Below are positions 1 through 8,153 of a stretch of 34,665 bases of DNA, in pieces. Location of the stretch: positions 1 through 34,665 of the forward strand of contig DASVQA010000181.1 of the NCBI GenBank assembly GCA_036389375.1, written 5' to 3'. The position numbers and the translations under genes were made by a program. Under the pieces are notes generated by a model. That model worked only from the letters and a program-made list of their open reading frames with translations. It did not search any database and was not told the DNA's origin. How positions within the stretch are numbered: position 1 is the first letter of the stretch; every line of letters begins with the position of its first letter. Origin of the DNA: QHXQ01 sp036389375. GTDB taxonomy: Bacteria > Acidobacteriota > Blastocatellia > Pyrinomonadales > Pyrinomonadaceae.

Positions 1-197
1 CCCCCCCCACGTCTGTATTTACTCGCTGCTGGTCGCCAAGTTACTTGCTCGCATCCATGCTTCGTTGTAAGCTGTCCGCAGTTTCCCTCGAAATTTATTA
101 AGCCCTCAATCTGAAGTTCCCCGATTTGCCGTGGCCGGTAGCGCGTCCGCTCGCTGGCTGCGGCTAACAAAATTTGCTCGGAAAGGACGAGAAACTC

Positions 198-1331
198 ATG
201 CGTAAAACTCTGCTTGTTTTAGCGATGCTGTTAATGGCGGCGACGCTTGCGGCGGCCGATACGATCTATCTGAAGGACGGTCGCACCATTCAAGGCACGG
301 TCATCGGCTTCGTCAATAACCGCTTCGCCGTGCGCGTCAACACGTCGCCGACAACTTCGAGCGGCGGTTTCCCGTCAACGACGAACGAGGGCGGCGAGAT
401 ACAGTTCTTCCGTCCGGCCGAAATTGATCGCGTCGAAATCGAAGGGCGCTCGTTTGATGAACTGCGCTACGAGACGCGCACCGTGCAGGTGCAGCTTGCG
501 CCGAACTGGGTTGATAGCGGCGTTGACCTGCGGCGCGGTGAGCGCGTGCAGATCAAAGCCTCCGGCACGATCTACGCCGGGCGCGCACGCATCACGCCCG
601 ACGGGCTGCGCACGACCGATCCGAATGCGCCGTTGCCGAAAGCCGCCGAGGGCGTACTGATCGGCGCGGTCGGCACTGACAGCGACTCGCCGATTGTCGA
701 ACTCGGCCTCTCGCGCGAGTTCGTCGCCGACCGCGACGGCCGGCTCTACCTGACCGCCAATCGCAGTTCTTACACAGACGCGCGCGGCGCGTTCAACGTG
801 CAGGTGCGCCGCGAGCGCGACCTGACCTCGCGGCGCGGCGGCGACGACAACAACCGCAACGACAATGACAACATCTTCGGCGGCGGCCAGTCCAACCGGC
901 CCGCGCCCGTCCGCTCGCGCACGCCGCAGCCGATTGATACGGGCCGCAATCGCACGCCGCAGGAAGTAACGATTGACGTGCCCGGCACTTCGCGCGGGAC
1001 GGACACGAACATAGACCTGCGCGCGGGCGATCAAGTGACGATCACGGCGAGCGGCACGGTCGTCGCCGGCCGCCGCGCCGGACAGGTCGGGCCGGACGGC
1101 GGGCGGGCCGGCGGCTTCGGCGCAATCGCGGGCACGTACCCCGTACCGAACGCGGGGCCGGGCGCGCTCATTGGCTACATACGCCTCTCGAACGGGCAGG
1201 TCACACAACCATTCCTGATCGGTGCGCAACAGACCTTCACCGCGCAGGCTGACGGTCGCCTCTTCCTCGCCATCAACGACGACAACTACGGCGACAACGG
1301 CGGCAACTTCACCGTGCGCCTCAGGTACTAA
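198..1331 (+). CDS. Secreted protein with two LecA (PA-IL)-like domains
   Basis: Exported protein of 377 aa. The start at 198 is chosen over an upstream TTG at 174 because GGAAAGGA lies just before this ATG and the protein then opens with a clean signal peptide (MRKTLLVLAMLLMAATLAAA). A short beta-rich segment follows (DTIYLKDGRTIQGTVIG), of a kind common in acidobacterial envelope proteins. Two copies of a domain resembling the Pseudomonas PA-IL galactose lectin come next, at about residues 98-208 and 255-377. Each has a G-[DE]-x-V-x-I-x-A-S-G-T strand and ends in an F-x-V strand. In LecA the final loop binds calcium and sugar. Copy 2 keeps a similar loop (N360-D361-D362-N363-Y364-G365-D366-N367). 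Copy 1 is degenerate there (N188-R189-S190-S191-Y192-T193-D194-A195). The linker at about 210-250 is rich in Asn, Asp and Arg. Sugar binding is inferred from fold resemblance only; a structural role is possible. Confidence 0.75.
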   Translation: MRKTLLVLAMLLMAATLAAADTIYLKDGRTIQGTVIGFVNNRFAVRVNTSPTTSSGGFPSTTNEGGEIQFFRPAEIDRVEIEGRSFDELRYETRTVQVQLAPNWVDSGVDLRRGERVQIKASGTIYAGRARITPDGLRTTDPNAPLPKAAEGVLIGAVGTDSDSPIVELGLSREFVADRDGRLYLTANRSSYTDARGAFNVQVRRERDLTSRRGGDDNNRNDNDNIFGGGQSNRPAPVRSRTPQPIDTGRNRTPQEVTIDVPGTSRGTDTNIDLRAGDQVTITASGTVVAGRRAGQVGPDGGRAGGFGAIAGTYPVPNAGPGALIGYIRLSNGQVTQPFLIGAQQTFTAQADGRLFLAINDDNYGDNGGNFTVRLRY

Positions 1332-1342
1332 AGAGAACGACT

Positions 1343-1419
1343 AAGGGCTGAGGGCTGGGGGCTGAAGAAGAAACCGTTCTTTTCAGCCTTCAGCCCTTCT
1401 TATTCAGCCCTCAGCCCTT
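1343..1419. repeat. Inverted heptamer array, possible bidirectional terminator
   Basis: The left arm at 1343-1357 (AAGGGCTGAGGGCTG) is the perfect reverse complement of 1405-1419. Further partial GGGCTGA / TCAGCCC units lie between the arms. It sits between two convergent genes, so the transcript of either strand would fold into a GC-rich hairpin. The right arm is inside the 3' end of the minus-strand oxidoreductase gene and encodes its last residues (KGLRAE and the stop codon). The unit is a degenerate 7-mer of the form RAG-GGCT. Confidence 0.75.
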
Positions 1420-2752
1420 TCTTTGTCGCGCGGATGATCGGATCAATCGTGGGGGCGAAAGGCGGGGCGTAGGCGAGGTCGAAGTTGTTGATCTCTTCCA
1501 CTTTCAGTTGGGCGTGCAGGGCGGCGGCGTACACGTCTATGCGCTGCGCGACGCCCTCGCGGCCGACCATCTGCGCGCCGAGCAGCCGCCCGCGTTGGTC
1601 GTAGATGATGCGCGAGAGAATCTGCGTGCCGTCGGGGTAATAACCGGCGCGCGAAGGCGTCTCGGCTTCGGCGGCGGCCGCGACGAAACCGGCCTGTTCT
1701 GCCTCGCCAAGCGACAGACCCGTGCGCGCAACTTCGAGGTCGAAGACGCGGACGACGTTTGTGCCGACCACACCGCTGTAGCGCGCGGGCGGTTGCGCGC
1801 CCGCCGCATTCGCGCCCGCCACCCAGCCTTGCCGCACGGCGGGCTGCGCGAGCGGCAACCAGACGTGCGCGCCGGAGACGCGATGCAGGACTTCGCAGCA
1901 GTCGCCCGCCGCATAGACGTTCGGCGCGCTCGTGCGCTGCTCCGCGTCCACCACGACCGCGCCGCTCGCGCCGAGTTCCAGCCCCGCGCTTTCGGCCAGT
2001 GCGGAATTGGCGCGCACGCCCACGCCGATGCACACAAGCTGGGCCTCGATAGCGTGCCCCTCGGCCGTCAACACGCGCTCGACCTGTGCGCCGCCCTCGA
2101 AGGCGACGGCGCGCGCGCCGAAGATGATTTCGACCCCGTGCGCGCGTAATTCTGCCACCACGCGGTCGCGCAAGCGGCCGTCCAGCGTGCTCATCACCTT
2201 GTCGGAAGATTCAATCAGCGTCGTGCGCAAACCCCGCCGCGCGCATGCTTCAGCCAGTTCAAGCCCGATGTAGCCAGCGCCGACGATGGCCGCCGTTTGG
2301 GGGCGGCGCGCGCCCATGTAGTCGAGCATCTGCCGGCCGTGCTGCATGTGGCGCAGCACGAAGACGCCCGCGAGTTCGCGGCCCGGCAGGGGCGGGCAGA
2401 TGGCGGCCGCGCCGGTCGCCATAATGAGTTGGTTGAAACCTATGTCGCGCTCCGTCCCGTTGTCGCGCACGCGCAGGGCCGATTTGGCCGGGTAGAGTTC
2501 AAGGGCTTCCGTGTTGAGCCGCAGGTCTATGTTGTGGCGCGTGCGGAAATATTCGGGCGGGTGAATAACGAGCCGGTCGAGCGCGGGGATGAGACCAGAG
2601 ATGACGTAGGGCAGCCCGCACGCGCCATAGGATACGTCGCCCGTCTTTTCCAGCACGACGATGTCGAGCGCGGGCGCGCGTCGGCGTGCTTCCATCGCCG
2701 CCGCCAGCCCGGCCGCGACGCCGCCGACGATCACCAAAGTTGTCTGACTCAA
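1400..2752 (-). CDS. FAD/NAD(P)-dependent disulfide oxidoreductase, CoA-disulfide reductase-like
   Basis: A 450-aa flavoprotein of the pyridine nucleotide-disulfide oxidoreductase family. The N-terminal FAD-binding motif is VIVGGVAAGLAAA (8-20). SYGACGLPYV (41-50) carries a single Cys45 at the place of the redox cysteine of CoA-disulfide reductases and NADH oxidases (usual form S-x-x-x-C-G-L-P-Y). A second Rossmann motif for NAD(P)H, VGAGYIGLELAEA, lies near residue 160, and the C-terminal FAD motif is VYAAGDCCE. The C-terminal dimerisation domain is present. Likely roles are reduction of CoA disulfide or persulfide, or oxygen reduction to water; sequence alone does not separate these. The start is a TTG with GGAAGG about 12 nt upstream; no better ATG is seen. 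It is convergent with the lectin-like gene, and its last codons come from the intergenic repeat. Confidence 0.85.
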   Translation of the reverse strand: MSQTTLVIVGGVAAGLAAAMEARRRAPALDIVVLEKTGDVSYGACGLPYVISGLIPALDRLVIHPPEYFRTRHNIDLRLNTEALELYPAKSALRVRDNGTERDIGFNQLIMATGAAAICPPLPGRELAGVFVLRHMQHGRQMLDYMGARRPQTAAIVGAGYIGLELAEACARRGLRTTLIESSDKVMSTLDGRLRDRVVAELRAHGVEIIFGARAVAFEGGAQVERVLTAEGHAIEAQLVCIGVGVRANSALAESAGLELGASGAVVVDAEQRTSAPNVYAAGDCCEVLHRVSGAHVWLPLAQPAVRQGWVAGANAAGAQPPARYSGVVGTNVVRVFDLEVARTGLSLGEAEQAGFVAAAAEAETPSRAGYYPDGTQILSRIIYDQRGRLLGAQMVGREGVAQRIDVYAAALHAQLKVEEINNFDLAYAPPFAPTIDPIIRATKKGLRAE

Positions 2753-2905
2753 GCCGCTCGTTCGCCTTCCGTCTGAATTAGAAACACGTTTTGTCGCCCT
2801 AGCTTACTCAAACCGGCGGCGAATGGGAAAAGGGAAACGCAAATGGCGCGGAAAACGTAACAAACATTGCGGGGCGTAGGTTGGCCTCAGTTTTGCCTAA
2901 TAGTC

Positions 2906-2936
2906 TTTACGATGTCTGTGGCTGACGCGCTATAAT
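2906..2936 (+). promoter_or_regulatory. Sigma-70-type promoter of the kinase gene
   Basis: A perfect TATAAT box lies at 2931-2936. A weak -35 candidate (TTTACG, 2906-2911, or TTACGA one base later) sits 18-19 nt upstream. The predicted transcript start near 2943 gives a leader of about 45 nt before the ATG at 2989. The rest of 2753-2988 holds no gene. Confidence 0.55.
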
Positions 2937-2988
2937 ACGCTCCGTTGCAATTCCCCACACAGGTGACTTGGCGAGGCGGACTCCTTCA

Positions 2989-4767
2989 ATGAAAAAATGC
3001 CCGAAATGCGGGAAGCTCTATGAGACGACGAACACTCTGTGTCCGAACGACGGCACGGTGCTGGTCAAAACCGGCGACGCGTTGTTGGGCCAGACGCTCG
3101 CCAGCAAGTACCGCGTAGAGGAACGCATCAGCGAAGGCGGCATGGGCACGGTCTATCGCGGCACGCACGTGCTGATGGAGAAGCAGGTGGCGATCAAGGT
3201 GCTGCATCCATCGCTCGCCGCCGACGATAAGATCGTCGCGCGCTTCACCCGCGAAGCCAAAGCCGCCTCGCGCATCTCGCACCCGCACGCCTTGAACGTC
3301 ACTGACTTTGGCGAGGCCGACAACGGCATCGTCTTTCTCATCATGGAGTATCTGCGCGGGCAGACGCTCAAGCAGATCATTCGCACGGAAGGGCCGCTGC
3401 CGCTTGCGCGCGTCGTCGAGATCACGCGGCAGGTGGCGGGCGCGCTTGATGCAGCGCACGCCGAGGGCGTCGTCCACCGCGATCTCAAGAGCGACAACAT
3501 CATGCTCGAAGAGATCGGCGGCGGCGGTAACGGCAACGACTGGGCCAAGGTGCTCGACTTCGGTATCGCCAAGATTCAGGAGCCAGTCGGGCAAGACCCG
3601 GAGTTGACCGCGCCCAACCTGATCATCGGCACGCCGCAGTACATGTCGCCCGAACAATGTTCGCAGTCCGGCGAGATCGACAAGCGTTCCGACGTTTATT
3701 CCTTCGGCGTCATCCTCTACGAGATGCTCACCGGGCACGTCCCGTTCACGGGCGACTCGGCGACCGCCATCATGCTCAAGCATCTGCAAGAGCCTGCGCC
3801 GTCCATTCTCGACGAACGCAAAGACTTGCCGCCGTCGGTGGCCTACGTCGTCGCCAAAGCTCTGTCGAAGCGGCGCGAAGACCGCCAGCAGAGCGCGGGT
3901 GAATTGGCCGAAGCACTGGCGACGGCCGCCGAAGCGGAAGTGCCGGCGAGCGCCGGTCTCGCCACCGCCGAAGCCGCGCGCGAGACGGGCGAGCATCGTC
4001 GTGCGAACACAGATCGGATCGTCGTGCCCACCGGCTCGCACGAGGGGCGCACAACCGCCAACGATGATTACGACGAAGCGACCGTTGTGCGACCTGCGCC
4101 GCCGACCGTCGCGCACCGCGAGTTGGACGAACTAGCGGCTTACGATGCACCGCCGCCCGCCAGCAACTTCAGCCCGTGGAAGATCATGATTCCGGCCGCG
4201 CTGTCGCTGCTCGTCATCATCGGCGTCTTTTACGCCATGAGCCAGCGCGGCGCGGGTCAGCCTGCGGCAAACGATAACGCCGCGCCGCTCACCACCGACC
4301 CGAACGCGCAGGCCGTGCAACCGCTCAGCACGCCCACCGGCGCGGGCGAGAGCGCCATCGTCCCGACCGCCACGACGGTCGTCGTACCCAACACGGCAAG
4401 CGGCGCGCCGGCGACCGCAACGGGTCTGCCCACCGGCAACGACAACAGCGTTGCAGCGCAGCCTTCGCCGGCCGAGCAGCAGGGCGGCGACAACAGCAAC
4501 GCCGCGCGCAACGACAACGCGAACACCCGACCGGCGGCCAACGACAACCGACCTCAGAACGACAACGCGAACGCCGATACCGAGCCGACGCCGCCGCCAA
4601 GCCGCAACGATAACCGGCACGCACGCCCCACGCCGACCGACACGGACGAGCCGCCGCCGCCGACACCTAAACCCACGCCGCGCGCCACGCCGCCGCCCGC
4701 CTCCACGCCGCCGCCGGTTGTGACCGCGCCGGTAGACGACTCGCCGCCACCGCCGGCCGCACGTTGA
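2989..4767 (+). CDS. Transmembrane Ser/Thr protein kinase (PknB type) with N-terminal zinc ribbon
   Basis: A 592-aa Hanks-type kinase. ATG 2989 is preferred to a TTG at 2968 because AGGCGGA sits 8 nt before it and the protein then begins with the zinc ribbon MKKCPKCGKLYE (C4, C7, C18, with D21 as a possible fourth ligand). The kinase domain spans about 41-300: glycine loop SEGGMGTVYRG, catalytic Lys70 in VAIK, H163-R164-D165 in VHRDLKSDN, DFG at Asp190, and an activation segment ending GTPQYMSPEQ. All catalytic residues are intact. One membrane helix (about 397-418, WKIMIPAALSLLVIIG) follows a charged linker. The outer roughly 170 residues are low complexity, with repeated NDN/NDNAN units and a Pro-rich end, and no PASTA repeats. 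It should phosphorylate cytoplasmic proteins in response to an envelope signal; the substrate is unknown. Confidence 0.93.
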   Translation: MKKCPKCGKLYETTNTLCPNDGTVLVKTGDALLGQTLASKYRVEERISEGGMGTVYRGTHVLMEKQVAIKVLHPSLAADDKIVARFTREAKAASRISHPHALNVTDFGEADNGIVFLIMEYLRGQTLKQIIRTEGPLPLARVVEITRQVAGALDAAHAEGVVHRDLKSDNIMLEEIGGGGNGNDWAKVLDFGIAKIQEPVGQDPELTAPNLIIGTPQYMSPEQCSQSGEIDKRSDVYSFGVILYEMLTGHVPFTGDSATAIMLKHLQEPAPSILDERKDLPPSVAYVVAKALSKRREDRQQSAGELAEALATAAEAEVPASAGLATAEAARETGEHRRANTDRIVVPTGSHEGRTTANDDYDEATVVRPAPPTVAHRELDELAAYDAPPPASNFSPWKIMIPAALSLLVIIGVFYAMSQRGAGQPAANDNAAPLTTDPNAQAVQPLSTPTGAGESAIVPTATTVVVPNTASGAPATATGLPTGNDNSVAAQPSPAEQQGGDNSNAARNDNANTRPAANDNRPQNDNANADTEPTPPPSRNDNRHARPTPTDTDEPPPPTPKPTPRATPPPASTPPPVVTAPVDDSPPPPAAR

Positions 4768-4839
4768 CTGTGCAGCCCGATGAATGTGCAGCCAACCGCG
4801 CAAATTAGATTTGATTTAAGTCTGCCTGCGACACGAGCA

Positions 4840-5889
4840 TTAAGACAGACGTGGCGGTGCGATTGCCGCGCGCACGAGCGATAGCAGTTCTTCCTCTTCG
4901 TCGAACACCAGTTCGATCTCCAAGACAAAGCAGGGCAGGGCAAAGTCGAGCGCGCGGAGCTTAACCGCGTCCTTCGCCGTCGTGATAAAGGCGTGCGCGC
5001 CGCTCTGCCGGGCCGCACGCGTGAGTTCGTCAATGTCGGCTTGCGTGTAGTTGTGATGATCGTTGAAGGCGCGTGTGTGGCGCAGGTCGCAGCCTGCGGC
5101 GCGCGCGTGCTGGAAAAAAGCCTGCGGGTTGCCGATGGCGCAGAACGCGGCGAACGGCTGCTTGGTCGCATCGAAATGCGCGGGGGCGGGGGCGTCCGGC
5201 GGCGCGAGTGGGCGCACGCGCGTGGTGCGCGTGCGTGCGGTGAAGACGGGGCGACCGGCGCTTAATTGCGCGGCCTTTGCGCGGAGCGCGTTAAGATCGG
5301 GCACGAGTTCGGCGCGCGTAATGACGATGCAGTGGGCGCGCGCGAGACCGTCGAGCGGTTCGCGCAGCCGGCCGCGCGGCAGCAGATGACCGCCGCCCCA
5401 TGGCGCGCTCGCGTCAAGCGTCACGATGTCCAGATCGCGTGCGAGACTCAGGTGCTGAAAGCCGTCGTCCAGAATGAAGACTTCGCTCTGCAATTCGGCC
5501 AACGCCCAACATGCCGCCGCCACACGGTTCCTGTCGGCAACGACCGCCGCCAACCCGCGCAGATTCTCTGCTAATAGGCGCGGTTCGTCGCCGCCCGCGC
5601 GCGCGTCCGCAAGTATGCGCTTGCCATCGGAGACGACCACGCGCAGGTGTGCGTCGCGCCGGCCGTAGCCGCGCGTCAGCACGCACACGCGTCGCCCTTC
5701 ACGCGCCACAGCCTGCGCCAGCCATTCGACCAGCGGCGTCTTGCCCGTCCCGCCCGCCGTGATGTTCCCGACGCTGATGACCGGCGCAGCAACGCTGTGC
5801 ATCGCAAGCAGACCGGCGCGATACAACGCGAGTCGCGCGCGCGTGGCCGCGCCATAGACGACGCCTAGCGGTGCAAGTGCCAGCGACAT
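4840..5889 (-). CDS. lpxK: Tetraacyldisaccharide 4'-kinase (lipid A biosynthesis)
   Basis: Phosphorylates the 4' position of the tetraacyldisaccharide 1-phosphate to give lipid IVA, at the cytoplasmic face of the inner membrane. The protein is 349 aa, normal for LpxK. Diagnostic motifs are the Walker A loop with its lead-in (SVGNITAGGTGKTPLVEWLA, Lys50), LTRGYGR near residue 71, GDEPRLLA near 100 and DDGFQH (141-146), which includes acidic and His residues of the active site. The N-terminus is the hydrophobic, membrane-associated segment expected for the family. It lies 20 nt after waaA on the same strand, so the two are probably cotranscribed and act in the same pathway. No Shine-Dalgarno precedes the ATG; the leader is pyrimidine-rich. 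It converges with the kinase gene, and no strong terminator is visible in the 72-nt gap. Confidence 0.95.
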   Translation of the reverse strand: MSLALAPLGVVYGAATRARLALYRAGLLAMHSVAAPVISVGNITAGGTGKTPLVEWLAQAVAREGRRVCVLTRGYGRRDAHLRVVVSDGKRILADARAGGDEPRLLAENLRGLAAVVADRNRVAAACWALAELQSEVFILDDGFQHLSLARDLDIVTLDASAPWGGGHLLPRGRLREPLDGLARAHCIVITRAELVPDLNALRAKAAQLSAGRPVFTARTRTTRVRPLAPPDAPAPAHFDATKQPFAAFCAIGNPQAFFQHARAAGCDLRHTRAFNDHHNYTQADIDELTRAARQSGAHAFITTAKDAVKLRALDFALPCFVLEIELVFDEEEELLSLVRAAIAPPRLS

Positions 5890-5909
5890 AAGAGGGCAGA
5901 GGGGCGGGG

Positions 5910-7325
5910 CTAGAAGTTAGATGTCAGGCGCGTTTCAATGTCAGCTTTGCGCGTTTTCGCTCCCGGTGGTAACGGAGCATGGTCAGTCTGCACAGTCGGC
6001 CCGCTAACCTCTGCCGGCGCATCTCTGATCAAGGCTTTGAGTAGCTCGACGGTGCGCGCGGTCGCGCCGCGATTCTGCGTGAGCACCGCGAGTGCGCGTG
6101 TGCCAAAGGCGCAGCGGCGTTCGTCGTCGGCCAACAACTCCTGAAAGGTGCGCGCGAGTGCGGCGGGCACTTCTTGGGCGGCGAGTTTGGGCAGTTGCAC
6201 GAGCGCCTGCTGCGCGAGGAAATCGCGCACGATGGCGGCGAAGTTGAACGTGTGCGCGCCCGTGACGATGCATCTGGCGTGTACGGCCGGTTCAAGGACG
6301 TTGTGCCCGCCCGTCGGCACAAGGCTGCCACCGACGAAGACAAGCGCGGCCAAGGGATAAACCGCGCGCAGTTCACCGATGCTGTCGAGCAGGATTACGT
6401 CGCTGGCCGGATCGGCTGATGTCGCGGCGGCAGAGCGGCGCGCATAAGTCAGCCCCGAAGAGGCGACGAGCGCAGCGACTTCGTCGAAGCGTTCGGGATG
6501 GCGCGGCGCGATGAGCAGGCGCGCTGTGCGTGTCTGCGCCGCGTTGCGCAGCGACTTGAAGGCTGCGAGCAGCCAAGCCTCTTCGGCCGCGTGCGTGCTG
6601 GCGGCTAGGATTAGCGGGCGCTCGTCGGCAAAGCCAAAACGCGCACGGAGCGCGTCGGTCAATGCCAGCGCGGACTCTTCGGCCGGCGCGTCGAATTTCA
6701 GATTGCCGGCGACGCGTATGCGTTCAGGTGCGAGACCGAGCGCCGCGAGGCGGGCGGCGTCCGCCTCCGTCTGCATGATGGCGAGCGCGAGCATGTTGAC
6801 CACCTGCCGGATGAACCCGCTTATCTTTCTGTAGCCACGCAGCGAACGCTCGGACAAGCGCCCGTTGACGAGTGCGACCGGCACGCCCCGCGCCTGACAC
6901 TCGCGCAGGAAACGCGGCCACAACTCGGTCTCTAACACAAGCACGACCGCCGGATTGATCGCGCGCAAAGTGCGCCGCACGCACCATGCCCAGTCGAACG
7001 GGAAATAAAAAACGGCCGCCGCTTCGTCCCGAAAGACCTCGCGGGCGAGTCGTTGACCCGTCAGCGTGATAGTCGAGATGACGAGCGCGTGCGTCGGAAA
7101 CTGTGTGCGGAGCGCGCGCACGAGCGGACGCGCAGCCTGCGTCTCGCCCACCGAGACACAGTGCAGCCAGATGATCGGTCGCCCGCCGCTCACAACCGGC
7201 GCGACACCGCCCATGCGCTCGCCGAGTCCCGCCACGTATTTACCGTGCCGCACGGCCTTGAGCAGAAACAGGGGCAGCAGCGCGAGGATGCCGAGCGTGA
7301 GCAGGAGGCTGTAGAGAAGAAACAT
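5910..7325 (-). CDS. waaA: Kdo transferase (3-deoxy-D-manno-octulosonic-acid transferase)
   Basis: GT30-family enzyme that adds Kdo from CMP-Kdo to lipid IVA. The 471-aa protein begins with an N-terminal membrane anchor (MFLLYSLLLTLGILALLPLF). The acceptor-side motif WLHCVSVGE has Glu61 at the position of the conserved catalytic Glu of WaaA. The nucleotide-sugar-binding motif GGHNVLEPA lies in the C-terminal half. The protein is longer than the usual 420-430 aa because of a tail of about 40 residues after the C-terminal helix, ending near ETRLTSNF. It is first in the pair with lpxK. The ATG is immediately preceded by the heptamer repeat that fills the space to efp; no usual Shine-Dalgarno is seen, so its translation may depend on the folding of that repeat or on readthrough from efp. 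Whether it transfers one or two Kdo cannot be told. Confidence 0.93.
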   Translation of the reverse strand: MFLLYSLLLTLGILALLPLFLLKAVRHGKYVAGLGERMGGVAPVVSGGRPIIWLHCVSVGETQAARPLVRALRTQFPTHALVISTITLTGQRLAREVFRDEAAAVFYFPFDWAWCVRRTLRAINPAVVLVLETELWPRFLRECQARGVPVALVNGRLSERSLRGYRKISGFIRQVVNMLALAIMQTEADAARLAALGLAPERIRVAGNLKFDAPAEESALALTDALRARFGFADERPLILAASTHAAEEAWLLAAFKSLRNAAQTRTARLLIAPRHPERFDEVAALVASSGLTYARRSAAATSADPASDVILLDSIGELRAVYPLAALVFVGGSLVPTGGHNVLEPAVHARCIVTGAHTFNFAAIVRDFLAQQALVQLPKLAAQEVPAALARTFQELLADDERRCAFGTRALAVLTQNRGATARTVELLKALIRDAPAEVSGPTVQTDHAPLPPGAKTRKADIETRLTSNF

Positions 7326-7326
7326 G

Positions 7327-7408
7327 AAGTGCTAAGTGCTGAGTCCTGAGTGCTGAGTGAGCAGATCGACGCTTCTACTCAGCATTCAGCACGCAGCACG
7401 CAGCACTT
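7327..7408. repeat. Inverted heptamer array filling the efp-waaA gap
   Basis: Two 32-nt arms, 7327-7358 and 7377-7408, are each made of exactly four heptamers plus four bases. The left units are AAGTGCT, AAGTGCT, GAGTCCT, GAGTGCT. The right arm is their imperfect reverse complement (27 of 32 positions match). The array starts one base from the waaA start codon and ends directly at the efp stop codon, so it occupies 82 of the 83 intergenic bases. It may act as an efp terminator, an mRNA stability element or a block on waaA translation. Confidence 0.8.
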
Positions 7409-7972
7409 TTACTTGGCTCGTTCGATGTAGCGACTTTCGGCCGGGTTGACGCGGATGCGGTCGCCTTCGTTGACGAAGGGCGGAACGAGAATAGTGATGC
7501 CGTTTTCGAGCGTGGCGGGCTTGTTGACGTTCGAGACGGTCGCGCCCTTCATCGTCGGCTCGGTGCTCTTAACGGTCAATTCCAAAGAGTCGGGTAAATC
7601 TATGCCGATGGCGCGTCCTTCGTAGAACTCGGCCTGAATATGTAGACCGGGCGCGAGCCACTGGGCCATGTCGCCCAAGTCTTCGTCGCTGAACTGCGTC
7701 TGCTCGTAATTCTCCGTGTTCATGAAGTGATGACCGGAGCCGTCGGAGTAGAGATACTCCATCTCGTGCTGTTCGAGCGAGGCGCGTTCGACCGTGTCGG
7801 CGGAGCGGAAGCGATGTTCAAAGGTCGAGCCGGTCTTAAGATTACGCAGCTTGGTCTGCACCATCGCACGCAGATTGCCGGGCGTGTGGTGGCGGAACTC
7901 GACAACTTTGCAGAGATTACCCTCGAACAGGATGACCATGCCGCGCCGGATTTGAGTTGCGGGAATTGCCAT
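7409..7972 (-). CDS. efp: Elongation factor P, with Asn at the modification position
   Basis: EF-P relieves ribosome stalling at polyproline stretches. At 187 aa it has the full three-domain length: an N-terminal KOW-like domain, a middle OB domain with YLYSDGSGHHFMNTENYEQ, and a C-terminal OB domain ending FVNEGDRIRVNPAESRYIERAK-type sequence. The domain I loop that reaches the peptidyl-transferase centre reads HTPGNLRAMVQ. Aligned to the Escherichia coli loop PGKGQAF, the modified Lys34 is replaced by Asn33, and no Arg is at the position used by EarP-type EF-P. No epmA, epmB, earP or ymfI-like gene is in the window. The ATG at 7972 has a weak AGG 4 nt upstream. It is upstream of waaA on the same strand, separated only by the repeat. 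Confidence 0.95.
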   Translation of the reverse strand: MAIPATQIRRGMVILFEGNLCKVVEFRHHTPGNLRAMVQTKLRNLKTGSTFEHRFRSADTVERASLEQHEMEYLYSDGSGHHFMNTENYEQTQFSDEDLGDMAQWLAPGLHIQAEFYEGRAIGIDLPDSLELTVKSTEPTMKGATVSNVNKPATLENGITILVPPFVNEGDRIRVNPAESRYIERAK

Positions 7973-8153
7973 AAGCCTGATTTAACTCCGTATCGAATGA
8001 GATGCTTTAGCGCCGGCCGCATGGGCGGCTGCACACAGACGAGCCACGCGCTAACCCAACAAACTGCGTAGTCTAGCGAGCGCGTGCGCGGTTTGTCCAG
8101 CCAGAGGGGCGCTCCTTGCGCGCCGCCCGCGAACAGTGTGGACCCCGTGTGCT

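Noticed and set aside
1..8. Run of eight C at the left edge
   Set aside because: Probably a window or assembly boundary; nothing around it supports a feature.
375..1229. Long open frame on the minus strand within the lectin-like gene
   Set aside because: It has the codon shadow typical of high-GC DNA, with Ala/Arg-rich sequence and no motif; the plus-strand protein is well supported.
2986..4116. 376-codon minus-strand frame inside the kinase gene
   Set aside because: Its sequence is Arg/His/Asp-rich noise opposite a clear kinase domain.
7327..7360. Resemblance to CIRCE halves (GAGTGCTGAG)
   Set aside because: The spacing and partner half do not fit TTAGCACTC-N9-GAGTGCTAA; the match comes from the heptamer repeat.
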